A stretch of DNA of 64,000 nt, taken from assembly GCF_003991355.1 (NCBI RefSeq), contig NZ_RCSU01000009.1, positions 124,001 to 188,000 of the forward strand, written 5' to 3'. The DNA is from Pseudoflavitalea rhizosphaerae. GTDB taxonomy: Bacteria; Bacteroidota; Bacteroidia; Chitinophagales; Chitinophagaceae. Below the pieces are notes generated by a model, which saw only the letters and a list, made by a program, of their open reading frames with translations, made no database searches and was not told where the DNA came from. Made by a program: the position numbers and the translations under genes. Below are positions 15,799 to 26,900 of the stretch, piece by piece (the first letter of the stretch is position 1; the number at the start of each line of letters is the position of its first letter).

Positions 15799-18774
15799 TT
15801 ATTGCTTCACAAATTTCTGTGTTTGTCTCCTGCCCTGCTTATCCCTGCTCTCCAGGAAGTATACGCCATTTGCGAGTTGCTGCACCGGCAGACTGATCAG
15901 CGAAGAGGTTCCCTGCCCCTGGCGTTTCCATAGAACACGTCCCTGCAAATCCAGGATAGCGAGACTGGCATTATTCTTCACATCATATTCGATATAGAGC
16001 ATATTGCTGACGGGATTCGGACTAACAGTCAGCCTGGTGGAATTTACAGTACTTATTGCACTGATCTCGCTGTAACTGAAATTACCATCGATATCCACTT
16101 GACGGAGGCGGTAATAATTCCTTCCTGACAACGGAGATGCATCAGTGAAATCGTATTTTATAGTTGAATGGCTGTTACCGTTTCCATCTACCCAGCCGAT
16201 CTTAACGAAATTGCGGCCATCTGCGCTGCGTTCGATCTCAAACCCTTTATTCTCCAGCTCCTGAGCAGTTGACCAGTTCAGTACAACCTTATCCATCACC
16301 AGTTTGACGTTGAAAGAAGTGAGGCTTACCGGAAGCGAGGCATTGGATTGCAATACGCTGAACTCGGAGAAGCTTGTAGTAGAGGCTTCCAGGTAAAAAC
16401 CGGTGCCCGCAATATCTCCCGGCACAGGGGATGCAAGCTCAACACCCAGTCCCTGGTTATTACTAAACTCGCAATCTTCACTCACTCCTTTGTAATGGAC
16501 AAGGGCCAGATCATTCAGTGTAAGTACCGGCTTATTGATGGCTGTTTTATAATCTGCAAATTCACTGTTTTTGTAATACAACCGGATCTTAACCGGCGTT
16601 GGGAAACTGTTGGGATGAGTAACGGAACTCAACTTGAAATTCCTGGGAAGGAATTTCCTGGTACTGCTACCGGGTATATTAGCAACACCTGTTCCAAAAT
16701 GTTTTGTATACAATTCCATGGTGCCAAGGTTATTACCATTAGGATGTAAGGAAAGCACCAGGTTTCCTGAAGCATCAGTGAAATCATACCATATATTTTG
16801 GTTCACGAAATGCAGGTAGTAAAAGTTGCAATTGTTATTGCTATAATCAGCTACACGATTCTCAATCCTGACAAACGTTACATCCATGGATGCAGCGTTA
16901 TTGGTTTCTTTTAATCGTAATTCAACTTTACTGTTTTCATCCAGTTCACCGATGGTAATATTTGATGCCTGGGCGCTGAATACCACAACCCCATTTATCA
17001 ACAACATCATTTCATCATCTACATTACCAATATTCAGTTTATATTTTCCTGCCGGGAATCCTTGTCTTCTCGCACTGATCACGAAATTATCATTATCTAC
17101 CGGGCAACCGCTGTAATTAGCCGCCGCTGAAGGAGATAAAGTAGTGGGGAATGAGCCGGAGGTATTCACAGCCAATCCGGCAGCTGTATAATACCCACGA
17201 TATGAATTAGTAGCTAGCGTTATATCGCTGCCATTGAATGCATATACATTCCAGCTTTGATTACCGTACACAGCTGTGTCTCCCTGCACAGTACCTACTG
17301 AGATCTTGATCTCATCGCTGTAAGCAATGGCGCCGGAATTATCTGCAGCTTTTCTTCTGAACCATGTTGTAACGGAAAGCATCCCGGCCTGATACGTCTT
17401 ATTTACTGCATTGGCAATATTTGTCCAGCTGCCATTCGCAACAGAATCCTGCCATTGATAAGTGATGCTGGCAGGGGCAGATCCACCAAAGGCATCTTTG
17501 TTGCTCACCAATAATGCAGGTGTTTCGCCTATACACAATGCCTGCGGCTCACCGATATCCCCACCGTTGAGACCAGACATCCGGAATTCAGCAGTCAAGT
17601 AAGAATGTCCTCCTTCATCAAGTAACCGGAGCTCCACTTCAGAATTTTCGTCAAGGCTTCCCAGCGAAATGGATGCAGCACAACAAGTCAGGTTGCTGAT
17701 CAATGCCCCATTGATGTATATGCGCAATTTGTTTGTAAAATTGGGAATATTCAACACATAGTTTCCTGCAATGAAACCTTTACGGCGGGCTACCGTTGCA
17801 AAATAATCCACAGGTACATCACATCCCTGGTAACCTGTGGCAGAAGCTGGAGAAGCGAGATAATGCCAATCATCTATTGTATTAAAATCCAACACTTCCC
17901 TGCTATAGAAACCTCTGTAGTCAGCCCCGATAAGATCAATATTATTTGTCTGATAAGCATAGAAATTCCATTTGTTCAATGGAAATTCAGATGCATCGCC
18001 TGTCTGAATAATAGATAATTTTACTGAATTGCTATATGCTGTAACACCATTCAATGTAGCAGCTCTCCTGTACCAGGTGTTACCAGATATAGGAGGCGCC
18101 TGATAAGTTACAGCATTGGCCCCGGTTACAGGTTGCCAGCTTCCATTTTCAGTTGAATCCTGCCATTGATAAACTACTGCAGGATTGCCGTTATAAGCAG
18201 CATCAATATTGGTGAAAGCTGCTGGCTGAGCAGCTCCACAGATTAATTGATCCGAGCCAATTACGCCTCCATCAGTAAAATTAGCAATCCCCACTGCGTC
18301 TATCTCATTCCAGCCGTTCACAAGTGTTGTGTTCAGTGCAATACGCACCTTACTTACGGGAAAGCTGGTTATAGGAATTACTACTGTCAGAATGCGGGAG
18401 CATGCCGGAAGATTGGCAGCAGTAACTTCATACACTTTTTCCCATTGCTGTGTATTTGGATTCATCACATAAACAGTATCTACAGCTCCGGGAGCAAGGG
18501 TTTCATGAACGAATATCCGGTTGACCGGAGCAGGATTATCATACTCCAGTTCCAGCCATTCCCTGGAGCCGGCACTGGTTGAAGGACACCAGGCCGTTCC
18601 AGCATCAGTGCAAGGTGTTGTATTGGGCTCACCGGTTGCCTGCCAGGCATTATAGCTTCCGGATGAATATTGAGAACTCCAGGCTGGTACACGATTCGCA
18701 TACCTGATCTGCCCTGACACATCGATATTGAAGAGAAAGCAGCACAAGAGCATGAGTGGAAAAAATATTTTCAT
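15799..18774 (-). CDS. Large secreted T9SS protein with repeated Ig-like and PA14-like modules
   Basis: 991 residues from the ATG at 18774; the open frame extends to 18816, but the inner start gives a normal signal peptide (MKIFFPLMLLCCFLF...VSG). The first 160 residues look like a discoidin-type or NedA-like module with cysteines. Two repeated modules follow, each with an Ig-like segment (YQWQDS...NGSW...TYQ...TWYRR) and a PA14/GIN-like region (FPAGKYKLNIGNVDDEMMLLINGVV and its twin). The last 75 residues (VSPNPVSNMLYIEYD to GVYFLESRDKQG...QKFVKQ) are a type A T9SS sorting domain, so it is exported through the outer membrane and attached to the surface. Its ligand is unknown. Confidence 0.85.
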   Translation of the reverse strand: MKIFFPLMLLCCFLFNIDVSGQIRYANRVPAWSSQYSSGSYNAWQATGEPNTTPCTDAGTAWCPSTSAGSREWLELEYDNPAPVNRIFVHETLAPGAVDTVYVMNPNTQQWEKVYEVTAANLPACSRILTVVIPITSFPVSKVRIALNTTLVNGWNEIDAVGIANFTDGGVIGSDQLICGAAQPAAFTNIDAAYNGNPAVVYQWQDSTENGSWQPVTGANAVTYQAPPISGNTWYRRAATLNGVTAYSNSVKLSIIQTGDASEFPLNKWNFYAYQTNNIDLIGADYRGFYSREVLDFNTIDDWHYLASPASATGYQGCDVPVDYFATVARRKGFIAGNYVLNIPNFTNKLRIYINGALISNLTCCAASISLGSLDENSEVELRLLDEGGHSYLTAEFRMSGLNGGDIGEPQALCIGETPALLVSNKDAFGGSAPASITYQWQDSVANGSWTNIANAVNKTYQAGMLSVTTWFRRKAADNSGAIAYSDEIKISVGTVQGDTAVYGNQSWNVYAFNGSDITLATNSYRGYYTAAGLAVNTSGSFPTTLSPSAAANYSGCPVDNDNFVISARRQGFPAGKYKLNIGNVDDEMMLLINGVVVFSAQASNITIGELDENSKVELRLKETNNAASMDVTFVRIENRVADYSNNNCNFYYLHFVNQNIWYDFTDASGNLVLSLHPNGNNLGTMELYTKHFGTGVANIPGSSTRKFLPRNFKLSSVTHPNSFPTPVKIRLYYKNSEFADYKTAINKPVLTLNDLALVHYKGVSEDCEFSNNQGLGVELASPVPGDIAGTGFYLEASTTSFSEFSVLQSNASLPVSLTSFNVKLVMDKVVLNWSTAQELENKGFEIERSADGRNFVKIGWVDGNGNSHSTIKYDFTDASPLSGRNYYRLRQVDIDGNFSYSEISAISTVNSTRLTVSPNPVSNMLYIEYDVKNNASLAILDLQGRVLWKRQGQGTSSLISLPVQQLANGVYFLESRDKQGRRQTQKFVKQ

Positions 18775-18899
18775 ACGCACAAAGATTAATAGAGTTAGAA
18801 AAAATCCCCTTGCCACCCGCCTGGGTCGTAGTACGGGCGGGGGCTTTGGGGATACACCCTTACCTGATATTGTGCGAAATTATCCGTCTCAACGCTGTA

Positions 18900-18930
18900 A
18901 AAAACGAAAGGATCGCCCAGCGATCCTTTC
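18900..18930 (-). terminator. Terminator of the GH20 gene
   Basis: Perfect 10-bp stem GAAAGGATCG (18906-18915) / CGATCCTTTC (18921-18930), 5-nt loop. On the minus strand it is followed by CGTTTTTT, 38 bp past the hexosaminidase stop. Confidence 0.9.
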
Positions 18931-18967
18931 ACAACTATGAAGTGTTTGAATTAATATCCTTGCTGAT

Positions 18968-21538
18968 CTATTCGTTCTTTACTTCCGCTACTCTCCCGCT
19001 CCTGCCATTGGAACTAAACGCTTTCACTTTGATCAAACCTTTATCTGTAACCGGACCTGCATACAACTTACTGTTCACATTGGGTTCCTTACCATCAGTA
19101 GTATAACGAAGCGTTAGTCCCGGCAATTGAATATTTGCTTTCACTATTCCATTTTCTACCACTAACCCCGGTGTTGGAATACGATACGAAAATCCACCAG
19201 CCAGGTAATCCAGCTTTGGCAATTCCCTTTTGCCCACACGGTTCACAAACTGGCTCCAGTCTTTCCAGTAAGCTGCACCCGCCATCGGCTCGGGCTCTGA
19301 AGCCCAGGCCGGATCAGTGCTCCAGGCTCTTTCAGAAAGTCCCAGCAATTTCGGCAGCAACATATACTCCATCATCTGCGGTGTTACCAGTGTTTCGCTC
19401 CAGAGCAATCCCTGCATGCCGGTGATATGCTGTTTTCCATAATCGGTTAAACGCTCTTTATGTTCGAAGAAAGATGCCGGAAGATCAGTATTGAATTTAT
19501 CTTTCCTCGCATTGCGGTAGTAATCGTAGGGAATGAACTGCCAGGGTTTGTCCAGATCGATGAAGCCACCCCAGTAATAACCCGGCTCGTCGAAGTTCTT
19601 GTAATAGCACATATCGAAATACACATTGCTCACGGGAGACAGCACGATCTCGTAGCCTGCATTCGCCAATCTGTAAGCAAGGTCTTCCGCGCCCCAGCCC
19701 AGCATATTGTTCCATACATCCAGCTGGAAAACGCCGCGTGCAAAATCAGGATTGGGGATATAATGCGATTTGCCATCCAGCTGTGTTTTGCGCATGCCTG
19801 CCTCTTCCCATCCATATGCAGCAAGCCCTCTTTCCTTCAGCAGCTTGTTCACTTTTTCATAATAGTAATACCAGAGATCGAAAGTGGTATGCAGGTTGGG
19901 ATCTTTTGCAACCAGTTCCTGCGCAACAGGCGACTTCTCCCAAACGCCCGCGGGCAGCTCATCTCCGCCTACATGGACCATATCCAGTGGCACGCCTGCT
20001 TCCTTGTACATCGCAATGAAATCATCGAACACCCGCGCGAGAAAACGATATACGCCGGGCTGCGCCACATTCATCGCATTATCGCGCCAGCCCTGTACTG
20101 ATCTGTATTCGGATTGATCATTGGGATCATGCAGCATGAATTCTTCTGCAGCTTCTTTTTTTCCTTCTTTCATCAAACGCTCGTAGCGTGCTTTCATACT
20201 CACCACTGCAGCTCGCGCATGACCGGGAGATTCAATTTCCGGTATCACTTTAATATGCCGCGCATGCGCATACTTCAATATCTCGATGAATTCTGCTTTG
20301 GTATAATGACCTGTGCCGGATGAATGGTTATCCGGACCGGAACCGAAACTCGGCATCAGTTGTTTGCTTTCATCCACCGGGAATCCGCGGCGCGCCCCGA
20401 TGCTGGTGAGCTCTGGGAGTGATGGCATTTCGATACGCCAGCCTTCGTCTTCACTGAAATGGAAATGGAATACATTGAGTTTGTACAAAGCCATCAGGTC
20501 AAGCACCCTCAGCACCTGTTGCTTTGAATGGAAGTTGCGGCCCACATCCAGCATGAAAGCCCTGAAACCGAATCGTGGCGCATCTTTCACCTCCACTGCA
20601 GGAATAGACAAACGTGGCCTGTTTCCCCTGAATGCTTCAGCTGGCATCAGGGATCGGATGGATTGAATGGCATAAAAAGCGCCTGCTGCATCGCCTGCCC
20701 TGATCAGCAACTTTGACTCCGTCATCGAGATCTCATAAGCTTCTGCCGGCAGATCAGCTTTGCGAAAAATGATACCATCGGAAGTATCGCCAATGGCATC
20801 GCCCAGGGGTATCTTTTTGCCCATGATGTATTCAAGCTCATTGGCCAGGTAAGCAGCTTCCTGCGCAAAGGCAGCATCGGCATTGATCACCTTTACATTG
20901 CTGAGATAAAAGGCTTTTCCTGTTTCCCTGTAAAAGGCTGGTGTGGGAAATATTTTGGTAAGTCCTTCCGCGGACAGCTCTTCGATCTTACTGTTCTGCC
21001 GGTAGAGATCGGCGGGAGTGGTGAATCCGTACTTATCATCCGGCGACCGTTTGATCTGCTTCAACTGCGTGGCAGGAATGACATGATAGTTTTCCACTTT
21101 CAGTCCCTGTTCCGGCTGATCATCCAGTACCCAGAATAGGCCGAGGGGCGCATCTGTGTAATTGATCACCCAATCGCTCGCCACAAAAGGCACACGAACA
21201 GACTGACCAGGCTTAAGTCCTTTGAAATTTGCAGCAGGCGTAAGTTTGAAGAGATCGCCGTTGATATTGGCGATGGCCATGCCGCCTTCTACAGTCTCCG
21301 GCCGGATAGCACGGGCTATATTGAAATAAAGCGACCATCCTTTGGCAGGAAGGTCGCTTTTTCCATTATTGGTGAATGTGAATGCACTTTGAAAACCGGA
21401 CTTGCCCTGGTAATGGTTCTCGACGATCTCCCATTCCACTTTAATTTGTTGAACAGGATGCAGCTTCGTCTTTTTCTGGGCTATTGCTGAGATACTCATG
21501 ATACAGAGAACAACAACGGGATACACAATTCGTAGCAT
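18968..21538 (-). CDS. Beta-N-acetylhexosaminidase, glycoside hydrolase family 20
   Basis: 856 residues from the ATG at 21538, which begins a signal peptide (MLRIVYPVVVLCIMSISAIAQ); the frame continues upstream to 21586. It removes terminal GlcNAc or GalNAc from glycans or chitin oligosaccharides outside the cytoplasm. Domain order is a CHB_HEX carbohydrate-binding N-terminus (about 30-160), the GH20b alpha/beta domain (about 200-335), the TIM barrel (about 340-740) and a C-terminal CHB_HEX_C-like beta domain. The catalytic pair is Asp526-Glu527 in HVGGDELP; FHFHFSEDEGWRIE and RGVFQLDVWNNMLGWG are substrate-pocket segments. It fits a chitin- or peptidoglycan-recycling life style. Confidence 0.95.
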   Translation of the reverse strand: MLRIVYPVVVLCIMSISAIAQKKTKLHPVQQIKVEWEIVENHYQGKSGFQSAFTFTNNGKSDLPAKGWSLYFNIARAIRPETVEGGMAIANINGDLFKLTPAANFKGLKPGQSVRVPFVASDWVINYTDAPLGLFWVLDDQPEQGLKVENYHVIPATQLKQIKRSPDDKYGFTTPADLYRQNSKIEELSAEGLTKIFPTPAFYRETGKAFYLSNVKVINADAAFAQEAAYLANELEYIMGKKIPLGDAIGDTSDGIIFRKADLPAEAYEISMTESKLLIRAGDAAGAFYAIQSIRSLMPAEAFRGNRPRLSIPAVEVKDAPRFGFRAFMLDVGRNFHSKQQVLRVLDLMALYKLNVFHFHFSEDEGWRIEMPSLPELTSIGARRGFPVDESKQLMPSFGSGPDNHSSGTGHYTKAEFIEILKYAHARHIKVIPEIESPGHARAAVVSMKARYERLMKEGKKEAAEEFMLHDPNDQSEYRSVQGWRDNAMNVAQPGVYRFLARVFDDFIAMYKEAGVPLDMVHVGGDELPAGVWEKSPVAQELVAKDPNLHTTFDLWYYYYEKVNKLLKERGLAAYGWEEAGMRKTQLDGKSHYIPNPDFARGVFQLDVWNNMLGWGAEDLAYRLANAGYEIVLSPVSNVYFDMCYYKNFDEPGYYWGGFIDLDKPWQFIPYDYYRNARKDKFNTDLPASFFEHKERLTDYGKQHITGMQGLLWSETLVTPQMMEYMLLPKLLGLSERAWSTDPAWASEPEPMAGAAYWKDWSQFVNRVGKRELPKLDYLAGGFSYRIPTPGLVVENGIVKANIQLPGLTLRYTTDGKEPNVNSKLYAGPVTDKGLIKVKAFSSNGRSGRVAEVKNE

Positions 21539-21647
21539 AGGCGTGCGAAAGGTTTGTTGGGTTTTTGAAATATGCAAGCAACACAATCATATCTATGTGA
21601 TCTGCATGATCAAATTGTAACCCCTGATCCCTGTCTATTTTCTCTTT

Positions 21648-22598
21648 TTATCCTTTTTCCTCAAGGTTCACCAGCATGTCCCGGGTCATTTTTGCCAGAT
21701 CGAACTCATGCTTCCATCCCCAATCATTTCTCGCTACGGAATCATCGATACTTGCAGGCCAGCTATCGGCAATGGCCTGACGGTAGTCGGGTTTATAATC
21801 GATCGTGAAATCCGGTATATGCTTTTTGATGGCTGCTCCGATCTCTTCGGGAGAGAAACTCATTCCTGAAAGATTATAGGAATGACGCACGTTGATCTTG
21901 CTGGCCGGGGCTTCCATCAGTTCGATGGTGCCACGGATGGCATCGGGCATATACATCATTGGAAGATAGGTATCTTCTTTGAGGAAGCAGGTGTATTTTT
22001 TCTCTTCCAGCGCTTCGTGGAAGATTTCTACGGCATAATCCGTAGTTCCCCCGCCGGGAGGCGACTTATAGCTGATCAGGCCTGGATAACGGATGCTTCG
22101 CACATCCACTCCGTAACGCTGATGATAATAATTGCACCAGAACTCACCCGCGTATTTTGAAATGCCATACACAGTGGTGGGTTCTATGATGGTTTGCTGA
22201 GGACAATTCTGTTTGGGGGAAGTAGGACCAAATACGGCGATGCTGCTTGGCCAGTACACTTTGTGCAGTTTCTCTTCGCGTGCAATATCCAGCACATTCA
22301 GCAGGCTCTGCATATTGAGATGCCAGGCCAGGTTGGGATTCTTCTCGCCGGTGGCGGAGAGGATGGCCGCCAGGAGGTAGATCTGCGTGATGTTCTGACG
22401 GATCACCTGCACGTGCAGCATTTCTTTATTCATCACGTCCATGCTCACATATGGGCCGGTGCCTTTCAGCAGCTCATTTTCTTCCCTGAGGTCAGAGGCT
22501 ATAACATTGTTGTTCCCGTAGATGTTGCGGAGGGCAAGCGTCAACTCCACTCCGATCTGACCGGAAGCACCAATAACGAGGATCTTTTCTTTCATCAT
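21648..22598 (-). CDS. tdh: L-threonine 3-dehydrogenase, SDR (epimerase-like) type
   Basis: 316 residues. An N-terminal Rossmann motif GASGQIG (10-16), the SDR catalytic YGISK (Tyr144, Lys148) and a serine pair before AVFGPTSP (118-119) place it among extended SDRs. The segment RYPGLISYKSPPGGGTTDYAVEIFHEAL is diagnostic of the NAD-dependent, SDR-type threonine dehydrogenase rather than the zinc alcohol-dehydrogenase type. It oxidises threonine to 2-amino-3-ketobutyrate, the first step to glycine and acetyl-CoA. The usual partner, 2-amino-3-ketobutyrate CoA ligase, is not in the window. It has a good promoter of its own. Confidence 0.9.
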   Translation of the reverse strand: MMKEKILVIGASGQIGVELTLALRNIYGNNNVIASDLREENELLKGTGPYVSMDVMNKEMLHVQVIRQNITQIYLLAAILSATGEKNPNLAWHLNMQSLLNVLDIAREEKLHKVYWPSSIAVFGPTSPKQNCPQQTIIEPTTVYGISKYAGEFWCNYYHQRYGVDVRSIRYPGLISYKSPPGGGTTDYAVEIFHEALEEKKYTCFLKEDTYLPMMYMPDAIRGTIELMEAPASKINVRHSYNLSGMSFSPEEIGAAIKKHIPDFTIDYKPDYRQAIADSWPASIDDSVARNDWGWKHEFDLAKMTRDMLVNLEEKG

Positions 22599-22624
22599 AT
22601 GGATACAATTTCCTTTATGGGGCG

Positions 22625-22655
22625 TAAAAGTAATCCGTATGCGGTCATCCTCAAA
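22625..22655 (-). promoter_or_regulatory. Promoter of the threonine dehydrogenase gene
   Basis: Minus strand: TTTG (22655-22652), a 19-nt spacer and TACTTTTA (22632-22625), one mismatch to TTTG-N19-TAnnTTTG. The ATG lies 27 nt downstream. Confidence 0.6.
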
Positions 22656-22793
22656 AAAATTTACTAACTACCGTTTGCTCACCCGTTCCCGTAATCCGCT
22701 CAATATGTCTTCATTACGCAGCCCCTTCCGGCAAACTTTGCCAGACCGTCCCCTGCTTCACTACCCGGCATGGGAAATATCAACTATACAACA

Positions 22794-23312
22794 ATGATGG
22801 TTAAGCGCTTTTATTATCTGTGTTGCTTATTATTGTTCGGACCGTCATGCGGACAAAATCCGGAAGAAAGTATCATACAGGGAAAACCAGCACCAGCGCC
22901 GGTTGACAGTGCAACGGCCAGCATCTCCATCACCCTGGATGGCAACAGGATAGCTGCTTACGAGAGCCACAACGCCAATGCAGTACTGGATTCCGATGTA
23001 CTGATGATTGAAATGAACAGTCCTGATTCCAAATATTCCCTGATGGGTTATGTAGGCGGTTCCCGCTCCGGAAAATATGTACTGGCCCAACGGCAGCAAC
23101 GTGGTAAAGCCAGTATCAGTATCTATCATGATGGCAATGGAATACCAGCCAGCCTGACGCCAACGGAAGGACAGTTCTCCCTGATTGCCATGAACGGAAA
23201 GAGCTGCAGCGGCAACTTTTCCGGATCACTGAAAGACCAGGAGGGTAAGACCTACACCATACGGGGATATTTCAGCAGGGTGGCCGTAAGGAATATCCAG
23301 GCGGGTAAATAG
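22794..23312 (+). CDS. Lipoprotein of unknown function
   Basis: 172 residues from the ATG at 22794 (ATGATGG; the next ATG is also possible). The open frame starts at 22770, but the chosen start puts a lipoprotein signal at the N-terminus, with lipobox FGPSC (Cys19). The mature part begins GQNPEESIIQGKPAPAPVDSATA and continues as a beta-rich domain (ISITLDGNRIAAYES; GNFSGSLKDQEGKTYTIRGYFSRV). I do not recognise the family; the fold could be an OB- or lipocalin-like barrel. A second lipoprotein follows about 47 bp downstream. Confidence 0.7.
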   Translation: MMVKRFYYLCCLLLFGPSCGQNPEESIIQGKPAPAPVDSATASISITLDGNRIAAYESHNANAVLDSDVLMIEMNSPDSKYSLMGYVGGSRSGKYVLAQRQQRGKASISIYHDGNGIPASLTPTEGQFSLIAMNGKSCSGNFSGSLKDQEGKTYTIRGYFSRVAVRNIQAGK

Positions 23313-23358
23313 TATTTAACCAATGGAAATTTATTCTTTAAATTATCAATGCATATTT

Positions 23359-23850
23359 ATGAGATCAACACTTGTTTTAGCAGTCGCTATTTCTATGCTG
23401 CTTATCTTCTCCTGCAAGAAAGGTGATCAGGGCGATAAAGGCGATCCTGGTCTGAATGGCAATGCTAATGCTGTTCAATACAATTTCGGTGCACATAATT
23501 TCGCCACCAGCGCATTTAAGCATCTTCAGATCAGTACCACTGCAGATACTATGAATAACTCATCATGGCATGTATATCTCTTTTACGAACCACTGACCAG
23601 ATGGTATTTCATACCGGGCGAAGGCTTTGGAGCCAACACCCGGTACAGAACCAGCATTGACTTCGCAGGCGGTAAAGTCAATATCTATATCGATAAGGTT
23701 GGTGTGGGAGAAGCCTATTCAAAGATCCGCGTGATCCGCATCTACACCAACCGCCAGGAGAATCTGGGGCTGGTACCAGGCAACAGGCATATCTCATCAC
23801 CAGATGTATCCGATTACGAAGCCATGCGGTCTTTCTATCAACTTCCATAA
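23359..23850 (+). CDS. Lipoprotein with short collagen-like stretch, unknown
   Basis: 163 residues from the ATG at 23359; the open frame starts at 23323 but the inner start gives a proper lipoprotein signal (lipobox IFSC, Cys19). The mature N-terminus is KKGDQGDKGDPGLNGNANA, a short Gly-x-y collagen-like stretch that probably acts as a flexible spacer. The rest is beta-rich (WHVYLFYEPLTRWYFIPG; VNIYIDKVGVGEAYSKIRVIRIY). Such proteins are common in Chitinophagaceae, function unknown. It lies just upstream of the propeller kinase gene, separated by a hairpin. Confidence 0.7.
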   Translation: MRSTLVLAVAISMLLIFSCKKGDQGDKGDPGLNGNANAVQYNFGAHNFATSAFKHLQISTTADTMNNSSWHVYLFYEPLTRWYFIPGEGFGANTRYRTSIDFAGGKVNIYIDKVGVGEAYSKIRVIRIYTNRQENLGLVPGNRHISSPDVSDYEAMRSFYQLP

Positions 23851-23874
23851 ACAGCTGACAATAAAAATTATTCA

Positions 23875-23893
23875 GCAGCTTCGGGGAAGCTGC
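23875..23893. promoter_or_regulatory. Inverted repeat upstream of the propeller kinase gene
   Basis: GCAGCTT (23875-23881), loop CGGGG, AAGCTGC (23887-23893): a perfect 7-bp stem. It has no T-run on the plus strand. It lies at the -33 region of a possible promoter whose -7 box is TAAATTGC (23904-23911), so an operator role is possible; a weak minus-strand terminator is the alternative. Confidence 0.35.
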
Positions 23894-23927
23894 CGATAAA
23901 TTCTAAATTGCATGTAAACCTGTTCCC

Positions 23928-26900
23928 TTGAGCGCCATCAGATATATTCTGGCTGCCTGCTTCCTGCTTTGCTGTCAGCAGCTTGCTGCCCGGCAACAGG
24001 ACCTGTATTTTGAAAACTACACATCGCTTAACGGGCTTTCGCAGAACAGCGGCTATTCCATCACACAGGACCATCACGGGTTCATATGGATGGGCACACA
24101 GGAAGGGCTCAACCGATTTGATGGCTACGAATTCATTTCTTATCGTAAGCCTTTTGCCGGATCGGCTTCCACGTCAAACCAGGTAGACGCACTTCTTGCA
24201 GGCCATTCAGGCCGACTATGGGCAGGTACCCAGGATGGACTCTTCCTGCTCAATCCGCAGAGCGGACAATTCGAGACCTTCAGTAAATTCTTCCGTCAGC
24301 CCACTTCCACTCCCGATAGCGTCAGCATCCTGAAATTATTTGAAGACCATCAGTTCAATACCTGGATCCTCACCCGCTATAACGGTCTCTTCAAAGTGAA
24401 CGGTAATGGACATTACCAGCATTACTTCGCAGGAGAAGGCCAGAACGATCGCCTGATAGATATCACAACAGACAATCACAACCGGTTATGGATATGCGAT
24501 CTCAACAATATCTACTGGTACGATGCCGCAAGAGGCCGGTTCAACATGGTAACGATGAACCACTCGATCAGCGAAGGCATGAAATTCCGCGCCCTCTGCT
24601 GGTTCAATAATGAGCTCTGGATCGGCACTGCAGAACATGGCATCCTGATTTACGACCCAGCAACAGGACTGACCCATGCTTTTACGCCTCCACTCACAGA
24701 CGGCACATTGCATGCCGTTTACTGCATGATGGCAGATTCAAAGCAACAACTCTGGATCGGTACCCGCAATGAAGGACTTTATCGTTACAATCCTTTCACT
24801 GCACAATTCACAAGGTGCCGCTATCGTGAAGACAAGCCAGGTTCACTGCGCAAAGATTTTGTACTCTCCCTGTTTGAAGACAGGCAGGGCATCATCTGGA
24901 TCGGCCTCAGCGGTGGCGGTGTTGCCAAATACGATATTTACAATTCCATCTTCCACACCATCCGTAAGAATTACCGCAATAACAGTCAGCTGAACGACAA
25001 TATGCTTTTCTCCCTGTTCAGTAACGGTGACGGACAACTGCTTATCGGCGCGCAAAATGGCGGTGTGGTAAAATGGAATACCAACAACAACAGTTTTACC
25101 AGCTATAAAGATATCAGTCCGTCCGGCGTTACACACAACACGGTTTATGGTATTGCACCCGGTAAACCAGGACAGTTCTGGCTCGCCACCTGGGGAGGGC
25201 TCTGCAAACTGGACATCGGCGCTTCCCCATCCAAAGCATTCACACCCTACTCCACAGGGAAAGATATCAGCAAGACCTGGCTCTATTCAGTTTTCAAACC
25301 CTCTCAGGAAAATATACTGCTGGTCAGCGGCATGAACGGATTATACCTGTTCGATCTTGAAATGGAAAAATGGACGAACTGGATCGATAAGGACAGTATG
25401 CTCTTGTACAACAAACCTGTGGTAAGATGCTTCTATGAAGATGACAGGCAACGCATCTGGATGGGTACAGAAGGGATGGGCCTGCTGCAGCTGGACCGCA
25501 CCAATAATTCCATCAGTTCCATAGATCTTCCGCAAATCAACACGAGGAATGTCCGTTGTCTTTATCAGGACATGGCTGGTCAGCTCTGGATCGGTTCAGA
25601 CAATGGACTTGTGCAATATGATCTGCAAAAAAAAGCGGTGATCAAGATCTGGCAAACGGAGCATGGCCTCGCCAATAACGTGGTTTACGGCATTCTGCAG
25701 GACCAGCAGCAACGCCTGTGGCTCAGCACCAATAGCGGGCTCAGCTGCTTTGATGCAGAGACAAGGAAATTCCTCAACTACGATGTCAGTTACGGACTGC
25801 AGGGAACCGAGTTCAATACCAACTGCTGCTACCGCGATGCACGCGGCATGATGTATTTCGGCGGCATAGAAGGGCTCACTTATTTTCATCCCGGCAATGT
25901 ACCCGCAGACAAATTCAATCCGCCTCCCGTGATCACCGGTTTTCTGGTGATGAACCATCCTTCGCGGTCGGATTCATCCCTGCAACTGCAACAACATATC
26001 AGGCTGCAGCCCAATCAGAATTTTTTCACCATCGAATTCTCTTCGCTCAATTTTTCGCATACTAACAGGACCGTATACGCGTACAAACTATCCGGCGTGG
26101 ATGCAGACTGGGTATATTGCGGCAATAAGCGTACTGCAAACTATACCAAGTTATCGCCTGGTAATTATACATTCGAAGTGAGATCGGCCAATAACCAGGG
26201 CAACTGGAACAGAGCCATCACCCGGCTGCAGATCACCATCCTGCCTGAGTTCTGGCAGACTACATGGTTCCTGGCGCTGGTGATTGTGCTGGTTATTGCA
26301 CTCACCTGGTGGCTGCTTCGCAGAAGGATAAAACAGATCAGGCATGAAGCGGAGCTGCAGCAAAAGATCAGCACCACGGAAATGATGGCGCTCCGCGCAC
26401 AAATGAACCCCCACTTCATCTTCAATTGCATAAACAGCATCGACGCACTGATCCAGAGCAACGACAAATATAACGCTACCGTATACCTGAATAAATTCGC
26501 GAAGCTGATCCGTAATATCCTGGACAACTCCAATCAGCCTGCCGTTCCACTCAGCAAAGACCTTAACACCCTGAAACTGTATATCGAACTGGAGCAGTTG
26601 CGCAACGAAAATAAATTCACCGTCAGCTTCAATGTGCCGGAAGATATATTGCAGGACGATCTGAAAGTACCCCCACTCATCATTCAGCCATACGTGGAGA
26701 ATGCCATCCTGCATGGATTGCGCAACAGGACGGGCAACGATGGCAAACTCATCATCTCAGTTTCCAGAAAAGACGATTATCTTTTGTACCTGATTGAAGA
26801 CAATGGCGTGGGTCGTTCAGCTACCATCACCAATATCCGGAAAGAAAATATTTCCTACGGAATGGCCATGACCCGCGACCGTGTAAAATTGTTCAATAAG

